The position numbers were made by a program, and so were the translations under genes. This document shows, piece by piece, positions 24,143-36,446 of a DNA stretch of 64,000 nt. Within the stretch, counting starts at the first letter, position 1. Every line of letters begins with the position of its first letter. Origin of the DNA: Malus domestica (Eukaryota > Streptophyta > Magnoliopsida > Rosales > Rosaceae); contig NC_091668.1 in NCBI RefSeq assembly GCF_042453785.1, positions 3,860,501-3,924,500 on the forward strand, in the 5' to 3' direction. Below the pieces are notes generated by a model. It was not told where the DNA came from. It ran no database searches and saw nothing but the letters and a program-made list of their open reading frames with translations.

Positions 24143-25699
24143 CTACTTGGAAACAGGAGGCTGTCCTAACCACTTGGCACGAAAGCCTGTTCCTTTACAG
24201 TCGGAACATCGCATTGATCCCTGGAGAAACACGAGATAGCCGGGTTTTTGTTATACACTATTTATAGCAGAAAATGCAAATGCAGATCGGAAATTGAAGA
24301 CGATGGCAAGAATCACCAACAGGCTCCGTGAAGATTTTACTCACCTTACCGGTACAAATAACACAACTTGTACTTTTCGAAGAGACCTGGCAGAGCATGT
24401 TATCGCCGAGAATAAAGAAGCCTGTTCCGGCACACCATTTGCATTCGATATGACCATTTGAGTTGCAAGAAGAACAAGCAATAGGCCTTGGTTGCTGCAA
24501 GTAGCGAAAACATCGAAGATTTAGACAACAATCAATGAATTTGACATTGTGTGGGTGACTTTGAATGTTCCAAGGATGTCGAACTCTAATCTGCGCGCAT
24601 CAACCCTTCACAATGCAATCTTCAAAATTCACTAACCACATAATACCTCTAATTGGATTAGTACTCCTGTCACCTGTGGTGATAAGGTAATCGAAAGATG
24701 GCCAATTAGGATTTAAACCCGTGGTGAAGTTTGCTAGCATTTAAGCTGAAAATAGGTAGTTGGAAGATAGCCAATTATGATTTAAACTCGTGGTGAAGTC
24801 TGCTAGGATTTAAGCTGAAAATTGAAAGTTCCATCAATTTGTTGTTAATTTTTAGCGCATGAGTCTTACATGTAAGGCTAAAAAGATGAAGTTAGCCTCA
24901 TGTGATAACAATTAACTGGATAGGTCACGTAACAATTAACGGAGAGTTGATGGAACTTTTAATTTTGGATCTAAATCTTAACGAACTTCCCCACAAAGGT
25001 ATAAAAATGTTTTTACCATAGGAACTATCTTTCGACTACTTTATGACAACGAGAACTAATAATCCACTTAGGCCTACCAGATAAACATCCATCTTTCCAT
25101 ACAGTCCCATGCAAGCAACAAGTATTTCGGTTATAATTTGCGACAGTACCTTCTCGTAAACCAAACCAAATTCTACCCATATATTATCCATCCGTTGCAC
25201 CAAAAACCGCTAAAATTCAACTTAAATGATCTCCGCACTCGCTTTTTTTTTCTCTTTTTTCCTAATCATTGAATTGAGTAAATCAAACGAGAATTGAACT
25301 ATAAAACAAAGGAAAAAGTGCATAACCTACATTTCATCAAGATTCAATCCAAAATTTTCACTCCATTAGGGTTTTGGGTGAGACCATAAAATATCATATT
25401 CTAAACAAAAACCAAAGACAATCAATCAGATTCGAATTACCATAGAGATTAACTCGGTTAATAAGAATTACCTTAGAGATTAACCATGCTTTTTCCATGC
25501 GATTAGCGAAATTAGATGAACCTTCATACGAATCCACAGCTGAAGCTCGCACGCCGCAAACCCTTCGGAGGGCCCTCGTGCTTGTACCGTAAGGTACAAC
25601 AGCCCCGGCACGATTTAGAGCTCCCGATGACGATAGAAAACCGTCGTTTGGAATCGGTCTGGCCAAAATCGACGGCCTGCAGGACACAGAGGTCGCCAT
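24143..25699 (-). CDS. Plastid-type DnaJ cysteine-rich zinc-finger protein
   Basis: Three exons (high to low): 25472-25699, 24345-24494, 24143-24220; 151 aa. The first exon is a Ser/Arg/Ala-rich leader that looks like a chloroplast transit peptide (ATG chosen at 25699, giving MATSVSCRP). Exons 2 and 3 hold four CxxCxGxG-type repeats: CSSCNSNG, CKWCAGTG, CVICTGKG (the last G is supplied by exon 3) and CSDCKGTG. These bind two zinc ions in the DnaJ fold. No J domain is present, as in BSD2-like plastid proteins. It resembles Arabidopsis At2g24860. A chaperone or thiol role in the plastid is inferred from the family. Intron 1 contains a small direct duplication (24701-24825, GATTTAAACCCGTGGTGAAG). 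Its 3' end faces that of SKA2, 455 bp away. Confidence 0.88.
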
Positions 25700-28339
25700 T
25701 TTACTCGTCTTCTTCTTCAAAAGTTCGGGAATCTAGAGAGAGAATTTTGATTTTGTTTTTGTTTTTGTTTTTGTTTACGTGGAGGTGTTTTTAATCGTTT
25801 TCTTGTGGACCAAAACCAACCAAAATTTTCCCTCCTTTTTTTGATGAAAACAAGGTGTCCAGCCCACTTTCTTGAATTGGTCTGTGGACTTTGAACCCGG
25901 ATTTAAAATGGGTCGTAATCAAATTTACGATTTCGAGCTAGATTTGATTACGGCACATGTATTTACTTAATATATAAATTATTTAACAATATATATTCAA
26001 CAAATATATGTATCGTAGTCAGTCTCATGTATATTTTTTTTCTTTTTTCAAATCGTGCTGCGATTATTTGTTTTCAGTATCAAATATTATCGATATATTA
26101 ATTAATGTGTTTTTATTGTTTATATAGGAGATAATTGTACTGTGAAACTGTCATAATCTTAACTCATTAACATGTTATCTTTTCAATTGTTATATCAATA
26201 GTTTCTTTATTAATCTCAATCTTCTTCTTTCTGATAGTAATTATATTAATTATCTAACTACAAAGTGATTAAGAGCGTTTGCTATTGCGTCGAATATCAT
26301 TTGTATGAAAGGATCAATAACACTTGTATGAAAGGAATGAGGGTTTTCTTGAATAAATATTTAAACTTGGATTATATTTTTCCATTTTTTTTCTTGTGGC
26401 TTCAAAGTTGTTGCTAGCCAATAAACAAAACAAATTAATTATGTGTGTATCTGCAAACACAATAATATGTTTTACTTATTTTCTGTGCCGTTTTTTGGGA
26501 ACTATTTCATGCGTACGTTGAGAAGGAATATGATTCGCGTTCCCTTGTCTAATCAAACAAAATTATCAATATAATTTGGAATCAAACCTTACGAATTGTG
26601 TTGTTGGCCTAATTTAAAACTTTAGACGACACATATTGGTATCTATCTCTCTTTGTGATGTCATTGACATTGAAGATTAAGATGGAGAAGTACCAAGAAA
26701 ATGCTTATAATGTGCATCCTGTGTAAGAGGATATGCTAAAAGTCCTTAAATGCTATGTGTGTATATATATATGGATGGATATGTGACACCATTTGTCTAC
26801 ACAATTTTTAATGCACGTCTTTTGTTGGACCCGTTTTGTAATGTATTACAACTATCAGAACGGTCTATCTTTTAGGTATTTTCTAAAAAATTATGTCTAC
26901 CAAAAATCACCAAATCTGAAACCATACAACTGTTGGATTAGTAAGGGTTGATGGTTTCCTTGTAGAGCCGTATTCGTCCATTTCTTCACTAGTAATGAAT
27001 GTTTTTATGGTTTTGGATTTGTCTAATTTTACAAGGATGATGTATGAATGATGTTCTAAAATATAGACGATTCAAATCATTAAAATATTTTACAAAGTAG
27101 GCTCAACATAAACATGCGTCAAAAGTTGTGTAAAACAAGTCATCCCACCTACTGAAATTACAAAGACCACATCCTTTGTAAAGCTAATTGATATTTAGGA
27201 TGCAAATGGTGGTAAGCAATTTTCAAGACTTTGACATCAATGTAGTTTCATTGTCATAGCAAGAGATAAGTCTAACCTACTGTGTCTACTTTCCTCCTTG
27301 GCTCCAACCTCCCTTTTATTTATTTCCTTTCTTTTGTGCGTATGCGTGTTTGATTGAATATTCCAAACCAGCGGTCCGAACATAAGGCAATCCAGGCAAA
27401 ACTCATAATTTAGTAACCTAAAGTTTCACAACACCCATGACTCAGCCAATGAATCCTGTGTCAATATTGCAAAAAGCACCAAGTCAATTTACTTTTTCTT
27501 TCTGGTAATACCAGGGAGATCAAATTTCTAAACTAAATCTTTGTAAACCAAATGATGTAGATGTTGATGATTTGATTATTACTTAAGTGTTGATTAATGT
27601 GCTTATTTTCTATTGATGACACATCATTTAGTTTGCAAATTTGATTTAAAAATTTAATATTCCCAACATTATCCTTTTTTTCGTTCCTAGCTCCTTGGTC
27701 TCACACAGTACATTATGCTTGAGGTAAGAATTAGAGGGTTTAGAACACGTTGCAGACAAGTTTTTCCTTCAAATGATGATCCGATCCGATGCATTATCAT
27801 TCAAACAAATGTGAGAGGTAAAAAGATAGTACAAATAACAAGGTCTAGGGTTTTCACAATTTTTTTTATAGGAAGTCGCTTTTGCACATCTTTTTTCTCC
27901 GCAATATTTTTTCTGTTTTTCGTTTTTTTTTTCTTTTTTTTTTTGCCAAATGATAGATTTTGTTAGATTAAATATTAGATTAGTCATCGAAGGAGTTTGA
28001 ACTCACGCCGTCATGTAAAAACTTGACTCATTTCCATCACTGTAGTAAAAGCCGCTTGCCAATTTTTCGTATTTGGATTGAATAGTAAATGAGAAAAGAG
28101 TGCGAAAATTATAATATAAAATAATATGTATGAAATGGTTAAACTATCCCCATAATTAACGACATTCACCCAATAGGCCAATAGTAGTATGAAAAGTCCC
28201 CTACACCCCAAACCCAAAGTCACCATTATAAAGATCTTACTCTTTTAAACCCTACTCTCTCTATCCATATCACACACGCTCCCCTCTCTCCCAAACTCCC
28301 AACAAAGCAAAGCCCATGAATTACATTACTTATCTTTAC

Positions 28340-28340
<1 letters not shown>
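25700..28340. other. Intergenic, no gene seen
   Basis: AT-rich, with scattered homopolymers and no ORF that looks like a gene or transposon. The left end should contain the promoter of the minus-strand DnaJ gene and the right end that of the VQ gene (a purine-poor leader follows 28250). Confidence 0.5.

Positions 28341-28382
<42 letters not shown>
28341..28382. repeat. (CT)n microsatellite in the VQ gene leader
   Basis: Pure CT run ending six bases before the VQ start codon, so it is almost certainly in the 5' leader. Confidence 0.85.
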
Positions 28383-28384
<2 letters not shown>

Positions 28385-28387
28385 AAA

Positions 28388-28933
28388 ATGGAAAGACATC
28401 ATCACTCACAACAAAGCAACAGCAACCTCTGCTCGCCAACATCGCCACCCACGACCTTTGTTCAGGCAGACACAAACAACTTCAGAGACCTCGTCCAGAA
28501 GCTGACAGGCTTATCCGGGGACTCGGAAAAACTCCCCATCACAAACCCAGCAAGGCACTACCCTAAAGCACCCACAAGTCCCGGTGACCCCACCGGCCCT
28601 CGCCGGTCACCGTTCAAGCTGCAAGAGCGAAGACACACCATGAGAAAACTCGAGATTAAGCTTAGTCTCGCAACCCTACACGGCTCTCAGCCGTTTCCGA
28701 GTCCCGTCACCCCACTCGGGTTCGAGTCTTTTTCATTCCCGAGTTCTGGTTCCGAGTCGCCGTCGTCTCCAGCAGCGGTGGCCGAGGAGGAGAAGGCAAT
28801 TGCGGAGAAGGGGTTTTATTTGCACCCTTCGCCGCTCAGTACTCCCAGAGGGGCCGAGCCGCCCGAGTTGCTACCCCTGTTTCCGCTGAGTTCACCCAGT
28901 AATAGTGATCACAAGTCTCTGCAGTCACCCTAA
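28388..28933 (+). CDS. VQ-motif protein
   Basis: A single exon, 181 aa. Residues 24-41 are FVQADTNNFRDLVQKLTG, which contains the family core FxxxVQxLTG (F32, V36, Q37, L39, T40, G41). Plant VQ proteins are small, mostly intronless, largely disordered cofactors that bind WRKY transcription factors through this motif and are often MAP-kinase substrates. The rest is rich in Pro and Ser with several SP sites (SPTSP, TSPGD, PSPVTP, LSTPRG) that would suit such phosphorylation. The basic patch LQERRHTMRKLEIKL is a possible nuclear signal. I cannot name the subfamily member with confidence. No intron signals disturb the frame. Confidence 0.9.
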   Translation: MERHHHSQQSNSNLCSPTSPPTTFVQADTNNFRDLVQKLTGLSGDSEKLPITNPARHYPKAPTSPGDPTGPRRSPFKLQERRHTMRKLEIKLSLATLHGSQPFPSPVTPLGFESFSFPSSGSESPSSPAAVAEEEKAIAEKGFYLHPSPLSTPRGAEPPELLPLFPLSSPSNSDHKSLQSP

Positions 28934-30420
28934 ATATTAAATAATTAAGCTTACATATCAAAATTCTGTTGACCAAAATATATATGTATTTCCTTCCGCC
29001 GCTTGATTTTTTGGGAATTTTGTAAATACCAATATATTATCATATATGTGTGTGAGACTTTTCTGTTCGTCGTGCATGCGAGGTTGAATGAAGTTTTTGG
29101 CTTTGAATCATTTTTTGTTTAATATATAGACGAGCTGTGACTATCAACTGAAATTATGACAAATTATATATCGATTTTATTTACTAAGTCATCAGTTATT
29201 ATTAGGAAATAATTTATGTTAGTCATTTTTTTTCCCACACATGTTAATTTTTGTTCTTTGATTCTACTTTATTTTTTCACTCGTTACTAATCTACTACAA
29301 GACCGGTGCAACGAAATATGCTACTCGGTAAATATTATAAACTGATCAATCACATAATCTGTAAAAAAATTGCAATGATGCAGACCCATTTTATTTTTAT
29401 AATAGTTTATAAAAACGAATTTTATTTTTATAATATTTTATAAAAACGAAATCCAACCCTAATCATTGCCACTTAACTAAGCAAAACTTCGAGCTTTAGT
29501 AGTCATGGCCGTCCGATGCCTGGGAACGGGATACTCAACGGTGGTGATCATTTCCCGCCGGGGGCTAGTTTGGTAGATTTACGGTATGAAACCGACCAAT
29601 GCGTGGTTTCTTCAGTTCACATGAACACGTCTCTTTTGGTGTACTTATGGACCGCGATTAAGACCAACACCGCTCAATCATTGTTTCTGGTTGCTTTAAT
29701 TTTGCTAGAATTTCGTTTTATGAAAAGTAGAAGTAAATTGACCAATAAAAAAGTAGAAGTAAATGAAAGTTGAGTTGAAAAAAATGCTCAAGAAAGGCAC
29801 ATAATTATTACTTAAATCGTGGAGCAAAACAGAATTTCGTGACAGTTTTTAACACAAGCATATTAAACTATAAGAATAATTGATCTATATATACACACAC
29901 ACACGAGATTCTACATTAAATTCATTTAAAATATTGAGAAAAAAAATTTGAACTTAAGTTCAGAATAAAAACTATTGCTCTAACCAACTTATCTAAGTTT
30001 ATATCAACTACAATTTACACGTTTAATCTACAACTTTTCGGAGGTTTTTGTCAAATTAAACGCGGTATTAGACTAGAATATGTAGTAGTGATATTGATAT
30101 TGAATTTTGTCAAGGTCTAAAATGATTGGGAGATTTCACACTCTTGTCTGCTCAGTGCTTCTTCTTACCTATTTCTCTGTCTCACATAATCTTTCATGCT
30201 TGTACGTTTTTGCCATTTTGATTGGGTTTTTGACAGTTTCTGTTTCCTTTCACATGCATTTTTCTAAGAGAACTTTCTTGTTGATGATTAGATTCTCTCT
30301 CACAAATCATAAACCAAGTGGTCAATGAATCATTGTCCTCTTTCTTTTCTCATGAAATTAGGTCGTTTCTTTTGCTCAATTGTCAATGAATTCATAATAA
30401 ACCTGTCTAACTTTCTATAA
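28934..30420. other. Intergenic, no recognised gene
   Basis: AT-rich. A small frame at 29516-29773 has no recognisable motif and no flanking splice or leader signals, so I do not call it a gene. Confidence 0.45.
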
Positions 30421-30479
30421 ATCCTCATATGATTAGCAAAAGTAATGTAAGGTAGATCAACTTTTTAAACCATATTAAC

Positions 30480-31028
30480 ATAGGGTCCTTTTGACCTCGA
30501 TAGGCCTAAAGGAACACAAATCCAAAGGAAAGTCAAGGCCCAATGAGCATGAAAATGTGAAGCCAAGCACTTCAAGGAACCCATTGCCTCTGAGTGTCTT
30601 GTTAGCAATCAAGCCGAACACTTCTCCGTAAAGTGCTTTTCGAGCACTAGATGATAAGGTGGCTTCTGACAACTTTTAGAAATTGGGTCCTAGGAGCAGA
30701 AGGGGCAGGCCTACTCAGCCATCAACTCTAAACCATGTGGCGGCTATACGAGGTAACAAAGGCTTACGAATGGACGTAAAGGCTAACAAGTAGGGTGCTC
30801 AGGTACGAACTCCCACGAACCCCAAGGCTGAGCAAGGCGCTTATCAGCATCATCCCAAGAAAGAACACAAGTGTACTTCCGCGAATGTTGCCTCATTGCC
30901 ATGTGTCGGCCAAAGAGATAAGAGACAGTTAGCAGGTCTAATATGTGCATTTCAATGCATTAAATGCAAAGGAAGTGATAGGTTCAAGCAAAAGGATTGA
31001 AGACTCAAAAAATGGCCTATATAAGGAA
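30480..31028 (+). mobile_element. LTR-like sequence split by the CACTA element (left part)
   Basis: Comparatively GC-rich noncoding stretch that ends in GGCCTATATAAGG, a good TATA box, exactly where the CACTA transposon begins. The sequence resumes at 36447 (AAACGATAACCC) and continues to about 36680 with leader-like sequence. This suggests an LTR whose promoter was hit just past the TATA box. I could not define both LTR ends, and no coding part was found. Confidence 0.4.
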
Positions 31029-31770
31029 CACTACAAGAAAATATGGCTTAGGTGGCGACAAACATGAAAAATCATCACATTTGATTATATATGACGAAAA
31101 TCCAGCGTCATTGTGTTCGTCACCTATACAGCGTCACCCATAGTCCATGTGACAAATTTTACATTCGCCACATATTTTTAGTATTTGTGATGCCAAATTC
31201 GTCACTTAATAACTTTAACTATGACAAAATAAGCGTCACAAAATACAAAAGTCAGTGACCTATAAGTTCGTTACATAACAAATGTATAAGTGAGGAATTT
31301 ATCATCACCCAATTTGATCCTAGAATGCTATGGCTGAGGATAAGTGAGACTGAAAGCGTCACATATTCCTTTGACATGTGGCGCAATTTGTGTCACATCA
31401 CTACTACAAAAGGGCCTTATAGTGTCAGTTGTTGCGTCGGTTTAATATAATATAGTGGCGCACAAGAGAGTTGCGACACCCACTAAATATAACGTCGGAT
31501 TTACAAAGCCTGCTTCACTTTTAAACCGACGTAAACATTTAATGTCGCTTATAACCGACACACATTTTAATAATTTTAAATACCGGCGTCGCTTTAAATA
31601 AAACAATGTCGCTTTTAAGCGACATAAAGTATGGGTGTCGCATATAGAAGCGACAATAATTGTTGTTTTTATATATTTTAAATCCTGCGTCGATTTTGAG
31701 CGACATATATTTTATTTTTTTAAATATTTTGAAACCCGGTGTCGGTTATAAGTGACAGAATGATGGTCTT

Positions 31771-31776
31771 TATATA
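31771..31776 (+). promoter_or_regulatory. TATA box of the nested CACTA gene
   Basis: CTTTATATACCCTCC followed by a pyrimidine-rich leader. Two likely leader introns follow: donor AACGGTAAGT near 31919 with acceptor TTTTTGTAG near 31992, and donor ATTCAGGTTTC near 32058. Confidence 0.5.
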
Positions 31777-32156
31777 CCCTCCCCGTGTTTTCTTCTTCTT
31801 CTCTTGCATTTATCTCATTCTCAAGATTTACAAAGCGTTCTAGTTCTCTCTTTCACCATTATTATTTCTTCTTCTCTTTCACCTTCCCGAGTTCTTGCAA
31901 GTTCATTCTTCACAACGGTAAGTTTTTCTTACTTGTAATATTTTTATTTTCTCCTCTTATGTTTAATTTTTAGATACAATTTATTTTTGTAGGGAATTTA
32001 TTTGAGCTAGTTGAGTACATAAAGAATTGATCGACGACGGAATTCTTCTATAATTCAGGTTTCTATCACTAAATTCTTTAATTTTTAAATTGTATAATAC
32101 ACAAGTTTATTTATTTAAAAATTGTAATTTACGTAGTTAGATAAATTTCTACTATA

Positions 32157-32807
32157 ATGTCAGAGGATACGGTCATGGGGCTGACTCCTGATATGGTGTC
32201 CTATGCGTCTTCTTCATCTTCTACATCAATTTCCTCCAAGAGGTCATCTAACAATGCAATGGCATTGTTGATGACTCAAAATAATGAGTTGAAATTGAGG
32301 GACGAAAATAACAATAAACGGATTTCGGACCTATAGAACAAGCAAAGTCAGATGTTTGCGTGGCTTTTCCAAAGATTTCAGCCACAACCACAACCATAAC
32401 CACCGTATAGCCCGGGAACCCAACAGTCAGGCCAGAGTCAGCCTCCTCTTCCTCAACAGTCGGGTCAAAGTCAACCACACCCTGCATATCCGTATGCTGG
32501 CCATAATCAGCAACCTCCGTATCCTATGTATCTGATGCCTATGCAGTCCACGACATACATGCAACAGTTGCCTATGCCATACATGCAGCAGCCTCCCATG
32601 CCTTACATGCAACAGCCTCCCTATCAAGTGCCAGTATATTGACCCGAGATGGCTGCTCCTTGTCCTGAATTTCCAGCTGGGGGGTTTGCTGAAATGCTTG
32701 CGGGTGTTGGATCTGATGTGGACTTGTTGATGATGTTGGCATCAGATATAGGACCTCAAGGACGAGAAGGATCTGTGCCACATTCAGGCGCAGATTCGGT
32801 TCAGTAG
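32157..32807 (+). pseudogene. Broken gene of the nested CACTA element
   Basis: From ATG at 32157 a single frame runs to TAG at 32805-32807 (216 codons) but is interrupted by TAG at 32334, TAA at 32397 and TGA at 32640. Each stop is one C-to-T change from a sense codon (CAG, CAA, CGA). The rest reads as a normal protein: a Ser-rich start, a Gln-rich middle, a Pro/Tyr/Met/Gln repeat (PMPYMQQPP) and an acidic end with LAGVGSDVDLLMMLAS. I recognise no domain. The style recalls the C-terminal parts of plant EnSpm-associated proteins, which is only a guess. Confidence 0.65.
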
Positions 32808-34207
32808 TTTATTTGGTTCGCTTTCTTGTCGGCTAAATATGACACTTTAATCGTTCTATCTTTTTTGTTTTTTTTATGTTATGTTTGTAATGTCGGATTT
32901 AGTAGTTGTTATGACAGATGCATTTTTGTATATTAAGTGGAACGTTAGATGTACAATATTTGTGTATTTTGGCACTATTTTTCTTGTTAATTATTTTCAT
33001 TAATGTTTATTTTGGCCTTGGAATTTATTATTATAATTATATAAAAAAAATTTGTTACAATTAATTGAAGACGAATGCAGTTTGTCGGTTTTTTTTATTA
33101 TTATTAACAAAGGTGGTGTCGATTAAGACCGTTATTAGTTTGCATATTTTATTTATTTAATTGTTATTTGACGTCGGTTTATGGGATATTAAATTGATTT
33201 AATTTTATTTCGGTGTCGTTTAAAAGCGACAGTAGGATGGATATTTTACAATTAAATTGCTAATGAACGTCGCCTTAAAGCGACGTAACGTGTACGTATA
33301 CGTCGCTTTAAACCGACGTGAATTTTAGTGTCACTTTAAAGCGACACTGTTTAGTGGCGGTTTAAGCCAAGAAACTGACGCTAAAGTCCTTTCGTGACGC
33401 TAACAATAGTGTCGCTTTGAAAATGCGACATTACATTGTTTTATGTTGGATTTTTGCCAAATTTTAGACAGAAATCGAATTTCTCGTCGGTTTTTGCTCC
33501 GACGATGATAGCATATATTGTAGTAGTGCATGTGTCAAAATCATAAACCTATTAGGAACAATTCGTGACAAACCAATTACCACATATTCCTTGCTTCGTC
33601 ATCTAGAATTAGAATTCATAACAAATATGAGGCAATACTTTAGTTAATCACATTTCATTGATCAATAAGTTAGATTACATCCAATGCATACACCAAGTGT
33701 CTCAAAAGCTAACATAAGCATCCTAACACCTATAAACATATTGAGATGCTAACAAGATTCTAAGTCATTGAGTCGGTAACAAAACAGGTATACCGTGTGC
33801 ATATTTGAAACCAACAACAAAATACATAATATAAGTCATCGGCCATGTCATGGTCTTTAGTTCAGTACAGGTATCATTGTCATTTGAAAGATCACCATCA
33901 CTACCTCAAGTGCTTCTTGAATACTTTCTCCTTAAACTCCATCCTTCTTTTTCTTCATCTTATCCTTACATAATAAAAGAGAAGAAAATAAACATTGGTG
34001 TCTAGAGAATAGCAGGTGCATTGAGAATTTGAATAACAAAAGAGAAGAAAATAAGAATTGAAGGAATAATTAACAGTAAAAAGAACGAAACATAACAGAC
34101 GAGCCTATCTAAATTACACAATGAGTTTTATATGTACTTTAATTTCATTACCTTGCGAGCCTTCCTTGCATATGATTGATGTTGCATACCTTGCATACTG
34201 ATCCTGC

Positions 34208-34292
34208 ATAGGACTGATGCTGATCTGGGGTGACTGATGCTGCATAGGACTGATATGCAGCATCAGTCACCCCAGATCAGCATCAGTCCTAT
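34208..34292. repeat. Perfect 38-bp inverted repeat with 9-bp loop
   Basis: The left arm (34208-34245, ATAGGACTGATGCTG...) is exactly complementary to the right arm (34255-34292). The arms contain the sub-repeat ACTGATGCTG. As RNA this would fold into a fully paired hairpin. It lies inside the larger CACTA element in noncoding sequence. Confidence 0.9.
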
Positions 34293-36446
34293 ACAGCATC
34301 AGTCACCATATATCGTCTAATAAACGTGAATAACATATTAGTTTTCCAAATTCAATATCCTTCAAAAGGTGAGTTATGGAAGTTGTGGCTATCACAAGTT
34401 ACCAAGTATGTGGATAAAGTGAGATTAAGATGAAAATATTGAAAGCAGAAACAACCCAAAAACTTGTAGAGTATAAAACCTATACTGACAACATCTTGGT
34501 TTAAAAACACAAGCAAGAGAACTACCCTTATCAAAAACCATGACCAACTTGCAAACACCACAATCACAACAACAAATTACTTTGGAAACAAAAACATTAG
34601 TGTGCTTAATACAAAAAATAGGCAAAAGAGGCATAAAGAAGATCTAAATCAGTCTTCCATTTTCGCATGCAAATTAAGTTTTCAATAATTAAAATTTTAC
34701 TCTGCACTGGATCTCATACAACAAAAATGAAACCAACTTTGGTATTACAAAGATGGCTGTGCTCTTACTAAACAACCCAATTGATATATTCACCTGAGGT
34801 AATCGCTTCCAGCCAATAGAAGAATAGAAAAAACACATTGGATGAATTTTGAGCAAGTCATATGGTCACTAGTTGGAAGAATTACTTAAAGATCAATGCA
34901 AAGTCATAATAATCAAACTATGACATAAGCTTTCAACTATTTTGTATCTAACTTAAAAGGAAGTAAAAGCCAATGCTTAAACAGAACTGAGCAGCTGAAA
35001 ATATAGGAGAAATATATGTGTTTCTTAAATCCTTCTTTACATAGTTTTTCATGGTTTTCTAAGACTCCAAATAATAACACCAATAAACAGAAAAGACATT
35101 GCCACTAATAATTAGAAGAAAGAAAATCATCTATGATGGGGGAAATCATTCTGCTTGCCCAAGAGACCATTTTCAATCTTTTTCAAATGCAGAGCACTTA
35201 AAAGAATTATGGTTCAAATTTCTGTGCAATTCAAAGACAAATCAAACAACTTTCCTTTTCAATAAATCGTATCACCAACTCAAAAATTTTTACCTTCAAT
35301 CACCATGTAAAACCAATAAGCCCAGAAAAAAAATATCAACCTGCAAGTTCATAACAAACAAAAAACTGAAATAGAAAGATCAAATAAAACAACTTATTAA
35401 AGCCTCCATATGTGCAAATAAATCATTTGAATAATCCCCAACGATTATGCAAGTTCCAAAAACAAATAGAAAAAGCCAGGGATATTATATTATTTATATA
35501 TAAATCTAAAAATTAAAACCAAATTTTACCCAATTAGAGTCCTTGAAAGATGGATGAAGAGGTCGAGGGCTGCTAGCGTGCTCAATTTGGTGGCAATTAC
35601 CTGCAAATCCAAAACCCTAAGTTAAAAAGAATGATAAAAATTGAATTCGTTAACCATTTGGCCACATAGGAGTCTCGTAGGCGTGGAGAAATTTTATGTA
35701 GTTGGTGGAAAGGGTTTCTATGGTTCTTGGGTTTTCGGTGGTGGCGCAAGAAACTGCAAGAAGGTTGAGACGCGACAGGGTATGGATTTGGCTTGTTGGT
35801 TGAATTGGTCTCTAGGGTTTTTGGTTGTGGAGTGTGATAGACAACGAATAAATGAGAGAGGGTTTGAGCGTTTGACTTTGAAGATCCTGGTAATGTCGCG
35901 GTAGAGAGAGAAGAAGATTAGGAGATGCGTCGATTGGCTTGGGTCACAACGATGAAAGACTCGAGAAGTTTGAGAGACAAAGAAAGTGAAAGTGAAAGAG
36001 AACGGTTTAGAATTTAGATGGGCTTTCTCAAATTTGTTTAATACTTTACTATGTTTTTTTTTTTTTAACTGTTGGAAGAGTGATGAATCACTTTCGTCAC
36101 CGACAATACACTATGTGACCCTTTTGCAATTCCCCACATATCATACTTCGTTAGGGCGCCATTGTTCCCCGCCATAGATTTTAGTAAGGACTTCAAAAAA
36201 TTTGTGTCACCACTTTTTCATCTTAAAAGATATAAAATAATTTTAAGCGACACTTATGATTTTCGTCACTCCATTCTAGAATATGTGATGTATTTATCGT
36301 GACCTAAGTGTTCTCAAATTTCATACCTAAAAAACTAGTCATTCGTGACGCTCTGAACAATTCGTCACATATAGAAAAAACATGTGATGAATTTTTGGGC
36401 GCCACATAAAATTTGGTCACCTATTCCATGTTTTCTTGTAGTCGAA

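Larger units (their letters stand above)
31399..33528 (+). mobile_element. Nested CACTA element with GTCGC subterminal repeats
   Basis: A 2130-bp element with ends CACTACTACAAAAGG and (inverse) TATATTGTAGTAGTG, and a 3-bp duplication CAT at 31396-31398 and 33529-33531. Both subterminal zones are packed with GTCGCTTT/AAAGCGAC words in both orientations, some forming short palindromes such as GTCGCTTTTAAGCGAC. Inside is one transcription unit (TATA box at 31771, spliced leader, ORF at 32157). It sits inside the larger CACTA element, so it is the later insertion. Confidence 0.85.
31029..36443. mobile_element. Non-autonomous CACTA (EnSpm) transposon
   Basis: Begins CACTACAAGAAAATATGG and ends with the inverse, CCATGTTTTCTTGTAGTC; the final base should be G and has changed to C. 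The terminal repeats go on with AGGTGxCxA. A 3-bp target duplication GAA flanks it (31026-31028 and 36444-36446). Subterminal copies of TTCGTCAC and GTGACGAA occur in both orientations near each end, as expected of transposase-binding sites. No TNP2-type transposase was found, so it is non-autonomous. Its length includes another CACTA element nested at 31399-33528. The part from 33530 to 36000 has no recognised gene. Confidence 0.85.

Noticed and set aside
29516-29773. 85-aa frame with a hydrophobic middle
   Set aside because: No family resemblance, no leader or splice context, AT-rich surroundings.
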